From assembly GCF_029011175.1 (NCBI RefSeq), contig NZ_CP118946.1:186001-250000 (forward strand): 64,000 nucleotides of DNA, written 5' to 3'. Positions 1-8,637 of this stretch are shown in pieces. The DNA comes from Winkia neuii. Lineage in GTDB: Bacteria; Actinomycetota; Actinomycetes; Actinomycetales; Actinomycetaceae. The position numbers and the translations under genes are program-made. Position 1 is the first letter of the stretch, and every line of letters begins with the position of its first letter. A model generated the notes under the pieces. The model searched no databases. It saw nothing but the letters and a program-made list of their open reading frames with translations, and was not told the DNA's origin.

Positions 1-751
1 CGGCGTGTACGACACCTACGTGAAGACCAGCAAGACGCTATCTACCCCGGTCACCTTCTGCGAAATCTTCCCGCCAGACAATTTCCCGCTGTACTTCTAC
101 CGGCAGCCGAAAGCCCCCGATCTGGAAATTACCCCGGAGGATATTCCAGAGGACGCCCTGCAGAAGGCCAAGATCTTCTGGATCTCGGTAACCGGCCTTT
201 CTGAAGAACCTTCCTTCGGCGCTCACATGCACGCCCTGAAGGCTCGCGGGCGCGAGCACTGGGTGATTGCCGATCTGGACTACCGCCCCATGTTCTGGGA
301 AGACGAAAAGCTCGCCACTGAACGAGTGGGAGAGGCCCTCCAATACGTCAACATCGCTGTGGGCAACAAGGAAGAATGCCGCATTGCGGTAGGCGAGACG
401 GAACCAGACCGGGCAGCAGACGCCCTCCTAGATCGCGGCGTAGAAATTGCCATTGTCAAGCAGGGCCCGAAGGGCACCCTGTGCAAGACCAAGGATCGTC
501 GCATTGAAGTTCCAGTCACCGAAGTAGACGTAGTAAATGGGCTCGGGGCAGGCGATTCCTTCGGCGGCACCCTGTGCCACGGGCTGCTTTCTGACTGGGA
601 TCTACCAGAAATTATCTCGGCGGCATCGACGGCAGGTGCCCTAGTATGCACCCGCCTAGAATGCTCGACCGCTATGGCTTCCGAGCCTGAAATCCTCGAC
701 ATGATGAGGGCGCACCCGGAGGCCGAACCACAAGTAACCGAGCGGAACTGA
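1..751 (+). CDS. iolC: 5-dehydro-2-deoxygluconokinase IolC (5' end cut off)
   Basis: PfkB-family sugar kinase that phosphorylates 5-dehydro-2-deoxygluconate in cytosolic myo-inositol breakdown. The visible part holds the substrate-side segment TPVTFCEIFPPDNFPLYFYR near its start and, at the C-terminal side, the PfkB signature GLGAGDSFGG with its catalytic Asp. Reading is open back to base 2, and the family has about 70-90 more N-terminal residues, so the gene begins outside the window and the internal GTG at base 5 is not the start. It is followed one base later by the aldolase gene, so the two are co-transcribed. Assignment to IolC rather than another PfkB kinase rests on the neighbours iolB, iolD and mmsA. 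Confidence 0.9.
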   Translation, partial: GVYDTYVKTSKTLSTPVTFCEIFPPDNFPLYFYRQPKAPDLEITPEDIPEDALQKAKIFWISVTGLSEEPSFGAHMHALKARGREHWVIADLDYRPMFWEDEKLATERVGEALQYVNIAVGNKEECRIAVGETEPDRAADALLDRGVEIAIVKQGPKGTLCKTKDRRIEVPVTEVDVVNGLGAGDSFGGTLCHGLLSDWDLPEIISAASTAGALVCTRLECSTAMASEPEILDMMRAHPEAEPQVTERN

Positions 752-752
752 C

Positions 753-1616
753 ATGTCCATCATCGAAAAAATAGCTGATATTCGCGCAACTGAACCCGAA
801 AAGATTGCGCAAACCCTTGCTAACCGGAAGAAGGGAAGCGTGCCCAAAGACGGGGCAATGCTGATCATCGCTTGTGATCACCCGGCACGCGGAGCGCTCA
901 AAGCGGGTGCCGACAACACTGCAATGGCAGACCGCGAAGAACTGCTCTCGCGCTGTGCTGAAGCCCTCGGACGCCCCGGCGTACACGGTTTTCTTGGCAC
1001 CGCGGACATGATCGAAGACTTGGCGCTGATGGGAGCCCTGGAAGGCAAGCTGGTTTACGGTTCCATGAACCGCGCCGGCTTAGACGGCGCCAGCTTCGGC
1101 ATAGACGACCGCTTCAATTGTTACGACGCGGCCGGCGTGAAAGCCGCCGGGCTGGATGGCGGCAAGATGCTTCTGCGCATTCATTTTGACGATCCCGCCA
1201 CCCCGGCAACGCTAGATGCGGCTGCGAAGGCCGTGAACGAACTAGCAGATGAAAAAGTTATGGCCATGGTTGAACCGTTCATCTCGGAAACAAAAGATGG
1301 GCGGATTGTGAACAACCTAGAGCCGCAGGCGGTGATTCGCTCCATCGCGATCGCCGAGGGCCTAGGACGGACGTCCGCATATACCTGGCTAAAGCTGCCA
1401 TGCGTACCTGACATGGAAAAAGTCATGGCGGCTACTACTCTTCCATCGCTTATTCTGGGTGGGGAAGTTTCCTCAGATCCCGAAGCTGCGATGAATGGTT
1501 GGGGCAAAGCCCTGAAACTACCGAATGTCAAAGGCCTAGTGATCGGAAGATCGCTCCTATTTCCGCCTGACGGCGATGTCGCCAAGGCGGTCGATCAGAC
1601 AGTGGAGATGCTATGA
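753..1616 (+). CDS. Cgl0159-type (beta/alpha)8 aldolase of inositol catabolism
   Basis: A 287-residue TIM-barrel protein resembling the Cgl0159 family of the Corynebacterium inositol cluster (class I aldolase / DeoC-LacD fold). Visible family features are ACDHPARGAL near residue 38, YGSMNRAGL near residue 108 and LKLPCVPDM near residue 207, where the Lys would fit a Schiff-base role. Its place directly after iolC suggests it splits 5-dehydro-2-deoxygluconate 6-phosphate into dihydroxyacetone phosphate and malonate semialdehyde, the step done by IolJ in Bacillus; this is inference from context. Start ATG follows the iolC stop by one base, and its stop overlaps the iolB ATG (ATGA), a sign of translational coupling. 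Confidence 0.8.
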   Translation: MSIIEKIADIRATEPEKIAQTLANRKKGSVPKDGAMLIIACDHPARGALKAGADNTAMADREELLSRCAEALGRPGVHGFLGTADMIEDLALMGALEGKLVYGSMNRAGLDGASFGIDDRFNCYDAAGVKAAGLDGGKMLLRIHFDDPATPATLDAAAKAVNELADEKVMAMVEPFISETKDGRIVNNLEPQAVIRSIAIAEGLGRTSAYTWLKLPCVPDMEKVMAATTLPSLILGGEVSSDPEAAMNGWGKALKLPNVKGLVIGRSLLFPPDGDVAKAVDQTVEML

Positions 1617-2497
1617 GTGACAACGAAAAGTATTTGAAAAAAGCCGGTTCCACCGCTCACGGACAGTTTGACACTGATGTCTGTCCCGAAATTGCAGGAT
1701 GGGAATTTTCCGGCATCAAGGTACTGAACCTGCCAGCCGGCGGAAGTGAAGAGGTGGACTCTGATGGCGACGAATTGCTGGTACTGCCGCTGGAGGGGGC
1801 GTGCACGGTAAGTGTAGAGGGCAAGGAATATGAACTCGAAGGACGCGAGAATATTTGGACCGAAGTGTCTGACTACCTGTACATTCCTCGCGACACCACC
1901 TTCACTATCACCTCTAAAGAGGGTGGCCGCTTCTGCCTGCCCACTTCGCGCTGCAACGAGCGCCTCGAGGTGTCCTACTGGGGCAAGGAAGCCGTCAACA
2001 CCTCCTTGCGCGGGGCTGGCCCGTGCTCACGGCAGGTGAACAATTACGCCCTCGGCAATGAGCTTAAGACCGACCACCTGCTGGTCACCGAAGTGTTGAC
2101 CCCGGGCGGGAACTGGTCCTCCTACCCGCCGCACAAGCACGACGAACATAACGAGAATGAGCGCAAGCTCGAAGAGATCTATTACTTTGAGGTGCGTCCT
2201 GGCAAGGACGGTTCTGAAGGCTTCGCCCTGCAGCGCGTCTACCCGTCTCCGGGCCACCCGATCGATGTGTGCACAGAGGTGCGCACGGGCGACGTTGTGG
2301 TTATGCCCTACGGCTACCACGGTCCTTCCGCCGCCGCGCCTGGCTACGACCTGTACTACCTGAATGTGATGGCAGGCCCAGCCGAGGACGCAACCTGGCT
2401 AATGACCGACGATCCGGTCCACGCCTGGGTGAAGGAAACATGGGGTGAGCAGCAGGTAGATCCGCGCCTGCCCATGACAAAAACAGTAGAAAAGTAG
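1613..2497 (+). CDS. iolB: 5-deoxy-glucuronate isomerase IolB
   Basis: A 294-residue cupin-type isomerase that converts 5-deoxyglucuronate to 5-dehydro-2-deoxygluconate, the product used by IolC. The second half carries the metal-binding segment YPPHKHDEHNENERKLEEIYY with its His and Glu ligands, and a downstream His in MPYGYHGPSAAAPGYDLYYLN. Length matches the family. The ATG overlaps the stop of the aldolase gene by four bases, and iolD follows ten bases after its stop, so it lies inside a tight operon. Confidence 0.95.
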   Translation: MSDNEKYLKKAGSTAHGQFDTDVCPEIAGWEFSGIKVLNLPAGGSEEVDSDGDELLVLPLEGACTVSVEGKEYELEGRENIWTEVSDYLYIPRDTTFTITSKEGGRFCLPTSRCNERLEVSYWGKEAVNTSLRGAGPCSRQVNNYALGNELKTDHLLVTEVLTPGGNWSSYPPHKHDEHNENERKLEEIYYFEVRPGKDGSEGFALQRVYPSPGHPIDVCTEVRTGDVVVMPYGYHGPSAAAPGYDLYYLNVMAGPAEDATWLMTDDPVHAWVKETWGEQQVDPRLPMTKTVEK

Positions 2498-2507
2498 GCA
2501 AACAACA

Positions 2508-4406
2508 ATGAAGAGCGAACCCAAAGTTAGGCTAACCGTCGGGCAGGCAATTGTCCGCTTCCTGGTGAATCAGTACTCCGAGCGCGACGGTGTAGAAAAG
2601 CGCCTTGTGCCCGGCACCTTCGGTATCTTTGGCCACGGCAACGTGGCTGGACTGGGGCAGGCGCTGCTACAAAACGAGATCGATCCAGAACCGGACGGTG
2701 GGCGCATGAAGTACATCATGCCTCGCAACGAACAGGGGCAGGTGCACGCGGCGGCAGCGTTTGCGAAAGCTAACGAGCGTACGCAGTTCCTGGCTTGCAC
2801 GGCCTCGATTGGCCCCGGCTCCCTGAATATGGTTACCGGTGCGGCGCTGGCTACGACCAACCGCGTGCCCGTGCTGCTGTTCCCGTCGGACATCTTCTCT
2901 ACCCGGTTCCCGGATCCGGTACTGCAGCAGTTAGAGGATCCCACCAGCCTGGACGTGTCGGTCAACGACGCCTTTAGGCCGGTGTCTCGTTTCTTCGATC
3001 GCATCAACCGGCCCGAGCAGTTGATGCCCTCGCTGATGGCCGCTATGCGTGTGCTGACTGACCCCGCCGAAACTGGAGCCGTGACCATCGCCTTGCCGCA
3101 GGATGTGCAGGCGGAGGCCTACGACTTCCCGGAGGCAATGTTCAATAAGCGCGTCTGGCACCTGCGCCGGCCCGCTGTCTCGCCGGCGGAATTGGAGCGG
3201 GCAGTTGCTGCTATCAAGGCTTCCAAGCGGCCGCTCATCATTGCGGGCGGTGGCGTCAAGTATTCGCACGCCCACGAAGAGCTGCGCGAATTGGCTACGG
3301 CAACGGGACTGCCGGTTGCTGACACTCAGGCAGGGAAGGGCGCTATTACCTTCGATCACCCGTCCTCGGTTGGCGGCGTGGGTTCGACCGGTGGCGATTC
3401 CGGCAACCATCTGGCTGACAAGGCGGACCTGATCATTGGCATTGGTACCCGCTACAGCGATTTCACCACGGCGTCGCGGACTCAGTTCAAGAACCCCGAT
3501 GTCCGTTTCGTCAACATCAACGTGACTAGCTTCGACGCGGCGAAGAACTCCGCGGTGATGGTAGTTGCAGACGCCCGCGAGGCCCTGGTTGCCCTGAAGG
3601 ACGCCCTTGCCGGATACAGGGTGGACGAGGACTACGCGAAGGAAATTGCGGCTGAGCGCGAAGCTTGGATGAAGGCCACTGAAAAGTGCTACCACCTGGA
3701 CCATGGTCCGCTGCCGGCTCAGACCGAGGTCTTCGGCGCTTTGAACGAGATGCTTGGCGAGCGCGACGTGGTAATCAACGCCGCTGGTTCTATGCCGGGT
3801 GATTTGCAGGCGCTGTGGCAGGCCAAGTCCGAGATCCAGTACCATGTCGAATACGCCTTCTCGTGCATGGGCTATGAGGTTCCTGCCGCAATGGGCGTGA
3901 AGCTGGCGCTGCCTGACTCCGAGGTAGTAGCCATAGTGGGAGATGGCACCTACCAGATGCTGCCCATGGAACTGGCTACCGTGGTGCAGGAACGCATCAA
4001 GGTTATTTACGTGCTGCTGGAAAACCATGGTTTCGCCTCCATTGGCGCTCTTAGCGAGTCGCACGGTTCGCAGCGCTTCGGCACCCGCTACAGGGTGGGG
4101 GATGGCAACGCCCATAACGAGGACGGCGAACTGCTGAGCGTTGACATTGCGGCCAATGCCGAATCGTGGGGGCTGGATGTGCTTCGAGTGCACTCCATCG
4201 CGGAATTCCGCGATGCTTACGCGAAGGCAGCTGCCTCTGACAAGGCCACCATGATCTACATTGAAACGGATCTGTACGGGCCTAATCCGCCGGCTTCGTC
4301 CTGGTGGGACGTGGCGGTGTCGCAGACTTCCCGCCTTGATTCGACCAATGAAGCTTACAAGGAATACATCGAATACAAGGACAAGTATCAGCGGCATTAC
4401 TGGTAA
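2508..4406 (+). CDS. iolD: 3D-(3,5/4)-trihydroxycyclohexane-1,2-dione hydrolase IolD
   Basis: A 632-residue thiamine-diphosphate enzyme that opens the cyclohexane-dione ring to give 5-deoxyglucuronate. Domains in order: the N-terminal pyrimidine-binding domain with FGIFGHGNVAGLGQAL near residue 40, a central domain with the Rossmann-like segment LIIAGGGVKYS near residue 245, and the C-terminal diphosphate-binding domain with GDGTYQM near residue 478 and ENHGFASIGAL about 30 residues on, which is the usual GDG...N thiamine motif. It ends the first iol transcription unit apart from mmsA, and a strong terminator hairpin follows 34 bases after the stop. Confidence 0.95.
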   Translation: MKSEPKVRLTVGQAIVRFLVNQYSERDGVEKRLVPGTFGIFGHGNVAGLGQALLQNEIDPEPDGGRMKYIMPRNEQGQVHAAAAFAKANERTQFLACTASIGPGSLNMVTGAALATTNRVPVLLFPSDIFSTRFPDPVLQQLEDPTSLDVSVNDAFRPVSRFFDRINRPEQLMPSLMAAMRVLTDPAETGAVTIALPQDVQAEAYDFPEAMFNKRVWHLRRPAVSPAELERAVAAIKASKRPLIIAGGGVKYSHAHEELRELATATGLPVADTQAGKGAITFDHPSSVGGVGSTGGDSGNHLADKADLIIGIGTRYSDFTTASRTQFKNPDVRFVNINVTSFDAAKNSAVMVVADAREALVALKDALAGYRVDEDYAKEIAAEREAWMKATEKCYHLDHGPLPAQTEVFGALNEMLGERDVVINAAGSMPGDLQALWQAKSEIQYHVEYAFSCMGYEVPAAMGVKLALPDSEVVAIVGDGTYQMLPMELATVVQERIKVIYVLLENHGFASIGALSESHGSQRFGTRYRVGDGNAHNEDGELLSVDIAANAESWGLDVLRVHSIAEFRDAYAKAAASDKATMIYIETDLYGPNPPASSWWDVAVSQTSRLDSTNEAYKEYIEYKDKYQRHYW

Positions 4407-4440
4407 AACCCCCAGGAAGTAGCTTTCTTGGGTTCGCTCG

Positions 4441-4478
4441 AAAATGCCCCGACGCGCAAGCGTCGGGGCATTTTCCTT
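4441..4478 (+). terminator. rho-independent terminator after iolD
   Basis: A perfect 15-base stem (AAAATGCCCCGACGC, 4441-4455) with loop GCAA pairs with 4460-4474 and runs into a T-rich tail. It separates iolD from mmsA. The stem has A and T tracts on both sides and could also work on the other strand. Confidence 0.85.
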
Positions 4479-4587
4479 TCTCACCCCGGACTTGGGGCCC
4501 GGGTGTGGGTGGCCTGGCATTTGGCCCAACAGCAATGTAGAAGGGTGAAGAATGGCGAAACCCGTGCTCACAATAAAAGCGTATTGA

Positions 4588-4628
4588 TAGGACAAACTGT
4601 TGAATGGTAGGACAAAAGACCGTAGTAT
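4588..4628 (+). promoter_or_regulatory. mmsA promoter with two TAGGACAAA direct repeats
   Basis: A promoter-like pair TTGAAT (4600-4605) and TAGTAT (4623-4628) is spaced by 17 bases and lies 70 bases before the mmsA start. The nonamer TAGGACAAA occurs at 4588-4596 and again at 4608-4616, exactly 20 bases apart, so both lie on the same DNA face and bracket the -35 box. This looks like a regulator binding site; which protein binds is not shown by the sequence. Confidence 0.5.
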
Positions 4629-4698
4629 GGGAGCAAGAGACCGAAGCAATTAGAGGCTCTTAGCAGACTTAAAAGCAACTCATTGGGGAGATACTTTT

Positions 4699-6198
4699 AT
4701 GACTTACGTTGTCAAGCCTTGGATCGGCGGCAAAGCCGTTGACGGTAAGGGTGGAAAAGTAGATATCGACAACCCGGCTACCGGAGAAGTCATTGGGACC
4801 TTGGAGCTGGTAAGCCCCGAGCAGGTAGAAGAAGCCATCGCTTTGGCAGACAAGGCGCAAAAGGAATGGCGCAACAAGTCGATTCCGAAGCGGCAGGAAG
4901 TGATGTACAGGTTCCGGCAGCTAGTCATGGACGATATTGACAATATGGCGCAGCTGTCGGTGGACGAACATGGCAAGACCTTGTCGGATGCGCGCGGAGA
5001 GATTCAGCGCGGCCTGGAAACGGTCGAATATGCATGCAACATTGGCGCCAATTCCAAGGGGCAGTATTCCTACAACGTAGGTACCAATGTCGATCTGAAG
5101 GTCATCCGGCAGCCTCTGGGCGTAGTAGCCGGCATTGTGCCGTTCAACTTCCCCGCCATGGTCCCTATGTGGATGTTCCCGCTGGCATTGGCCACCGGAA
5201 ATGCTATTGTACTAAAGCCTGCCAACGCTGTTCCCTCTGCTGCCTTTGATATGGCGAAGAAGCTGAAGGAAGCAGGTCTTCCCGACGGGCTATTCTCGCT
5301 GCTGCCTGGCGACAACGAGATCACGAACGTCATGATCGACAACCCGGCCGTGCAGGGAGTGTCCTTTGTGGGCTCTACCAAGGTTGCCAAGCTGGTGCAG
5401 AAGCGAGCGATCGAAGCTGGCAAGCGGGTGCAGGCTCTTGGCGGGGCAAATAACCACGCTATGGTGATGCCTGATGCCGATCAGGAATTCGTAGCAAAGT
5501 GGCTGGCTGCAGCCGCATTTGGTGCTGCCGGGGAGCGGTGTATGGCACTCTCTGTGGCGGTGGCTGTAGGCGAGGCTGGCGATGGCCTGGCCGAGGCGGT
5601 AAAGAAGCAGGCTGCCGAGATTGCTATTCCGGGGCAGGGGAATGACAAGAAGTCCGGTTTTGGCCCGGTCATCTCGAAGGCCGCCCAGGAGCGCATTATC
5701 TCTTGGATCGACGAGGCGGAAAAGATGGGCGCCAAGGTTGTTCTGGATGGACGCAAGCAGACGGTGGAGGGCTACGACGGCGGCTACTGGCTGGGCCCAA
5801 CCATTCTCGAGGACGTTCCGCTAGAGGCCAAGGCATACTGTGAAGAGGTATTTGGCCCGGTACTGCTGATTCAGCATCGGGACTCCTTTGATGAGGCGAT
5901 TGAGCTAATGAATGCCCAGACCGTCGGCAACGGCTCGGCTATCTTTACTAATGACGGCGGGGTTGCCCGGCGTTTCGAGCACGAGATTGAGGCTGGCATG
6001 GTCGGCATCAACGTGCCAATCCCAACCCCGGTTGCCTACCACTCTTTTGGCGGCTGGAAGGATTCGCTGAACGGCGAGCACCACATTCACGGGCCCGAGG
6101 GCGTCGAGTTCTACACTCGCGCAAAGGCGATCACTTCGCGCTGGCCCTCCGAGGACGGCGTCCACGACGCGACGCTGTCTTTCGAAAAAGAAGACTAA
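4699..6198 (+). CDS. mmsA: CoA-acylating methylmalonate/malonate-semialdehyde dehydrogenase
   Basis: A 499-residue aldehyde dehydrogenase that oxidises malonate semialdehyde with NAD+ and CoA to acetyl-CoA and CO2, the last step of inositol breakdown (IolA in Bacillus). Visible motifs are the NAD-binding KPANAVP near residue 173, VGSTKVAK near residue 225 and the catalytic cysteine Cys281 within GAAGERCMALS, the form typical of the CoA-acylating MMSDH branch. A GGGGAG ribosome site precedes the ATG. It has its own promoter and terminator, so it is a single-gene unit next to the iol operon; the same enzyme could also serve valine breakdown. Confidence 0.92.
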   Translation: MTYVVKPWIGGKAVDGKGGKVDIDNPATGEVIGTLELVSPEQVEEAIALADKAQKEWRNKSIPKRQEVMYRFRQLVMDDIDNMAQLSVDEHGKTLSDARGEIQRGLETVEYACNIGANSKGQYSYNVGTNVDLKVIRQPLGVVAGIVPFNFPAMVPMWMFPLALATGNAIVLKPANAVPSAAFDMAKKLKEAGLPDGLFSLLPGDNEITNVMIDNPAVQGVSFVGSTKVAKLVQKRAIEAGKRVQALGGANNHAMVMPDADQEFVAKWLAAAAFGAAGERCMALSVAVAVGEAGDGLAEAVKKQAAEIAIPGQGNDKKSGFGPVISKAAQERIISWIDEAEKMGAKVVLDGRKQTVEGYDGGYWLGPTILEDVPLEAKAYCEEVFGPVLLIQHRDSFDEAIELMNAQTVGNGSAIFTNDGGVARRFEHEIEAGMVGINVPIPTPVAYHSFGGWKDSLNGEHHIHGPEGVEFYTRAKAITSRWPSEDGVHDATLSFEKED

Positions 6199-6217
6199 TT
6201 TAGCCTAGCGAATAGGG

Positions 6218-6255
6218 CCTGACCAGGGAGTAAATCTCTGGTCAGGTCTTTTAAA
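6218..6255 (+). terminator. terminator after mmsA
   Basis: Stem CCTGACCAG (6218-6226) pairs with CTGGTCAGG (6238-6246), extended inward by a G-T wobble and two pairs, and is followed by TCTTTTA. It lies 20 bases after the mmsA stop. Confidence 0.8.
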
Positions 6256-6325
6256 GGTGTCCGCGCAGGCCGCGGCAAGTCAGGGGAGTGAAAAGACAAA
6301 CCTGAACTATTCCTGAGAGTTTATG

Positions 6326-6338
6326 TAAAATGATTTTT
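6326..6338. promoter_or_regulatory. candidate operator AAAATGATTTT at the LacI gene start
   Basis: AAAATGATTTT is palindromic except for its central base and overlaps the LacI-family start codon. A similar AAAATGATATTA stands at about 7332-7343, just upstream of the next promoter. Two related sites flanking one LacI gene fit auto- and cluster regulation; this is pattern-based inference only. Confidence 0.3.
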
Positions 6339-7316
6339 ATGGCTAGGAAAGTAACCCAACAGGACGTTGCAGATCTGGCCTGCGTCTCTAGGGGCCTCGT
6401 GTCCATGGCGCTTCATGATTCCCCAAAGATTCGCCCCGAAACCAAAAAGCGTGTAGCCGAGGCGGCAGCGAAGCTTGGGTATCGGCCCAATGCTGCGGCG
6501 GCAATGCTGGCTTCTTCTAAATCTGGGCTTGTGGGGCTGATCCTGCCCAATCTGTCTAATAGCTTTTACGATTCTGTGGTGTCGGGGGCGCGTACGGTAG
6601 CGAAGGATGCGGGGAAATTGGTGCTGGTTGCGGACACTGGCGCCGAAGCAGCTACCGAATTGTTCTCGGCCTGGAAGTTTGTTGATTTGGCCGTGGATGC
6701 GCTGATCTTGGTTAGTCCTATGCAAACCAAGGCACAGTTGATCGAGCTAGGGCGAAAGGCGCCGCTGGTAGTGGTTGGCCGGCCTTCTCCGGATCCGTGC
6801 GTGCCGGCGGTGTATGCCGATCCCAATCCCATCATGGAACAGATGGTTGGCCACTTGTATGAGGCGGGGTGGCAGCATCTGGTCTACGTTAATTATTCCG
6901 AGGACGCGGGTGAACTGGGGGCGCGCGATCGACGTGATGCGTTCCGTGCAAGCGTGAAGAAGAACAAGGCGATCACCTACGAGCTGACGATGGTAAGTCG
7001 GGATGGTATTGGGCGTCTTATAGATACTCGAATCGAAAAGCACGAGAGCGTTGCCTTTGTGGCCCATAACGACATGTTGGCGCTGTCGCTAATGTCGGGG
7101 CTAACCGTGCGGGGCCTGCATGTCGGGTTGGATGTGGGCTTAGTTGGTTATGACAATATTCCAATAGCTGCCGCCCCCGAAATTGACCTGACTAGCGTCG
7201 ATCAAAAGGGGTTCAATCTAGGGTGCTTGGCGTTGCTGCGCGCGCTTGGCGGTCGCAAAGAGCAGCAGTTGGTCGAAGAGGGAAATCTGATCGTCCGCTC
7301 GTCCTCGCGAGGCTGA
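6330..7316 (+). CDS. LacI-family transcriptional regulator
   Basis: A 328-residue repressor-type protein: an N-terminal LacI helix-turn-helix (VTQQDVADLACVSRGLVSMA, residues 8-27) followed by a periplasmic-binding-like ligand domain from about residue 65 (GLVGLILPNLSNSFY) to the C-terminus. It lies between mmsA and the Gfo/Idh-isomerase operon, both in the same direction, so control of the inositol genes is the natural inference; the ligand is unknown. No good ribosome site precedes either candidate ATG (6330 or 6339), so the start may be three codons later. A near-palindrome AAAATGATTTT overlaps the start region and suggests self-repression. Confidence 0.88.
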   Translation: MIFMARKVTQQDVADLACVSRGLVSMALHDSPKIRPETKKRVAEAAAKLGYRPNAAAAMLASSKSGLVGLILPNLSNSFYDSVVSGARTVAKDAGKLVLVADTGAEAATELFSAWKFVDLAVDALILVSPMQTKAQLIELGRKAPLVVVGRPSPDPCVPAVYADPNPIMEQMVGHLYEAGWQHLVYVNYSEDAGELGARDRRDAFRASVKKNKAITYELTMVSRDGIGRLIDTRIEKHESVAFVAHNDMLALSLMSGLTVRGLHVGLDVGLVGYDNIPIAAAPEIDLTSVDQKGFNLGCLALLRALGGRKEQQLVEEGNLIVRSSSRG

Positions 7317-7350
7317 ATTTACATTTTTGAAAAAATGATATTACAAAGCG

Positions 7351-7378
7351 TTGACGCGCGTTAAAACTTTGGTAGCGT
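7351..7378 (+). promoter_or_regulatory. promoter of the Gfo/Idh-isomerase operon
   Basis: TTGACG (7351-7356) and TAGCGT (7373-7378) are spaced by 16 bases and lie about 70 bases before the start of the oxidoreductase gene. An A/T-rich near-palindrome (ATTTTTGAAAAAAT) lies just upstream. Confidence 0.5.
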
Positions 7379-7448
7379 GAAAGTCAACGAGACAGGACCC
7401 GGCCATTGGGTGCCCAAGCAGCACATTCTCAAAGAAGAGAGAGACGAA

Positions 7449-8630
7449 ATGGCAAAACCACTATCCGTAGCAGTCATAGGTGCTGGCATGGCGGGAGCAA
7501 CCCACGCCAATGCCTGGCGGCAAGCAACCACCGTCTTCGACACCAATCTTCCCCCAGTCAGACTGGCAACGATCGCCGATGCCTACCTTCCTTTCGCGCA
7601 GGATGCTGCAAAGCGGTACGGCTACGAAAAGGCTACCGAAAACTGGCGCGACATTCTGGACGACCCCAGCATCGACGTGGTTTCGATTGTGGTGGGAAAC
7701 GCCCTTCACCGCGAAATGGCGGAAGCACTGGTGAAGGCTGGAAAGCATGTTCTTTGCGAAAAGCCGCTGACCGACAAGATCGAGGACGCCAAGGCGCTCG
7801 CGGAACTAGAGAAGTCGGCTTCAGTACAAACCGGTACGGCCTTCGGGTACCGGTGGTCGCCCTCGATCGCGAAAGCGGCGGAGCTGGCGAAGGAAGGTCG
7901 CTTTGGGAAACTGGTGAACTTCACCGGCACCTACCTTTGCGACTATGGCTGTGATCGCAATGCGCCCTTGGCCTGGCGCTACACCGGTCCGATGGGGTCG
8001 GGAGCGTTGGGCGACGTGGGCTCGCACCTGCTGAACACCGCCGAGTTGGTGTGCGGCAAGATTAAGGCCGTGTCTGGGGCCGGGTTTGCCACCGTCATCA
8101 AAGAGAGGCCGATTGTCGCCGGGGCGCAGGCGCTGCAGCGCGGCAAGAAAGTGCAAAGCGCCCAGATGGGTCCGGTGACCAACGACGATGTGGCGGTCTT
8201 TACTGCTTCTTTCGAAAGTGGGGTAGTCGGGTCCTTTACCTGTTCGCGCGTTGCGTTGGGACATCCCAACTCGCAGCGCTTTGAGGTCTACGGCACTGAC
8301 GGGTTCGCTGCCTTCGACATGGCGCGGGCCGGGGAGCTTGTGGTACAAACCCGTTCAGATGACCCAGACATTGCGGGGCCGCGAGTGGTTCTTGCTAACC
8401 CGGATTTCCCGTATTTTAGGGCGGGATCGTCAATGGCCTTCGGCGGGGTGGGAGTAACCCAGATTGACCAGTTCATCTACCAGGCGCATGCTTTCTTAGG
8501 CCAGGTCGCTGGGGTAGACACTGGATTGCCCGCAGTGCCTTCTTTCGAGGCCGGCTACCGGGCAATGCGAATCCAAGAAGCAATAGTGCGCTCCGCCAAT
8601 GATGGCGGGGCTGAAGTAACGATCCGATAG
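7449..8630 (+). CDS. Gfo/Idh/MocA-family oxidoreductase
   Basis: A 393-residue NAD(P)-dependent sugar or inositol dehydrogenase of the Gfo/Idh/MocA family. The N-terminal Rossmann fold begins with SVAVIGAGMAGATHANAW and carries the family CEKPL motif near residue 102; the C-terminal alpha/beta domain includes GDVGSHLLNTAEL with the expected Asp and His. The ATG at 7449 is chosen over an upstream GTG because it has the purine-rich ribosome site AAGAAGAGAGAGACG and matches the family N-terminus. It heads an operon with two TIM-barrel isomerases, so it probably oxidises inositol, an inositol isomer or a related sugar. The exact substrate cannot be read from sequence. Confidence 0.88.
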   Translation: MAKPLSVAVIGAGMAGATHANAWRQATTVFDTNLPPVRLATIADAYLPFAQDAAKRYGYEKATENWRDILDDPSIDVVSIVVGNALHREMAEALVKAGKHVLCEKPLTDKIEDAKALAELEKSASVQTGTAFGYRWSPSIAKAAELAKEGRFGKLVNFTGTYLCDYGCDRNAPLAWRYTGPMGSGALGDVGSHLLNTAELVCGKIKAVSGAGFATVIKERPIVAGAQALQRGKKVQSAQMGPVTNDDVAVFTASFESGVVGSFTCSRVALGHPNSQRFEVYGTDGFAAFDMARAGELVVQTRSDDPDIAGPRVVLANPDFPYFRAGSSMAFGGVGVTQIDQFIYQAHAFLGQVAGVDTGLPAVPSFEAGYRAMRIQEAIVRSANDGGAEVTIR

Positions 8631-8637
8631 GACAAAG

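Noticed and set aside
2931-4649. A 572-codon open frame on the minus strand across iolD
   Set aside because: It lies fully antisense to a clear thiamine enzyme gene, shows no family features, and long antisense frames are expected at this GC content.
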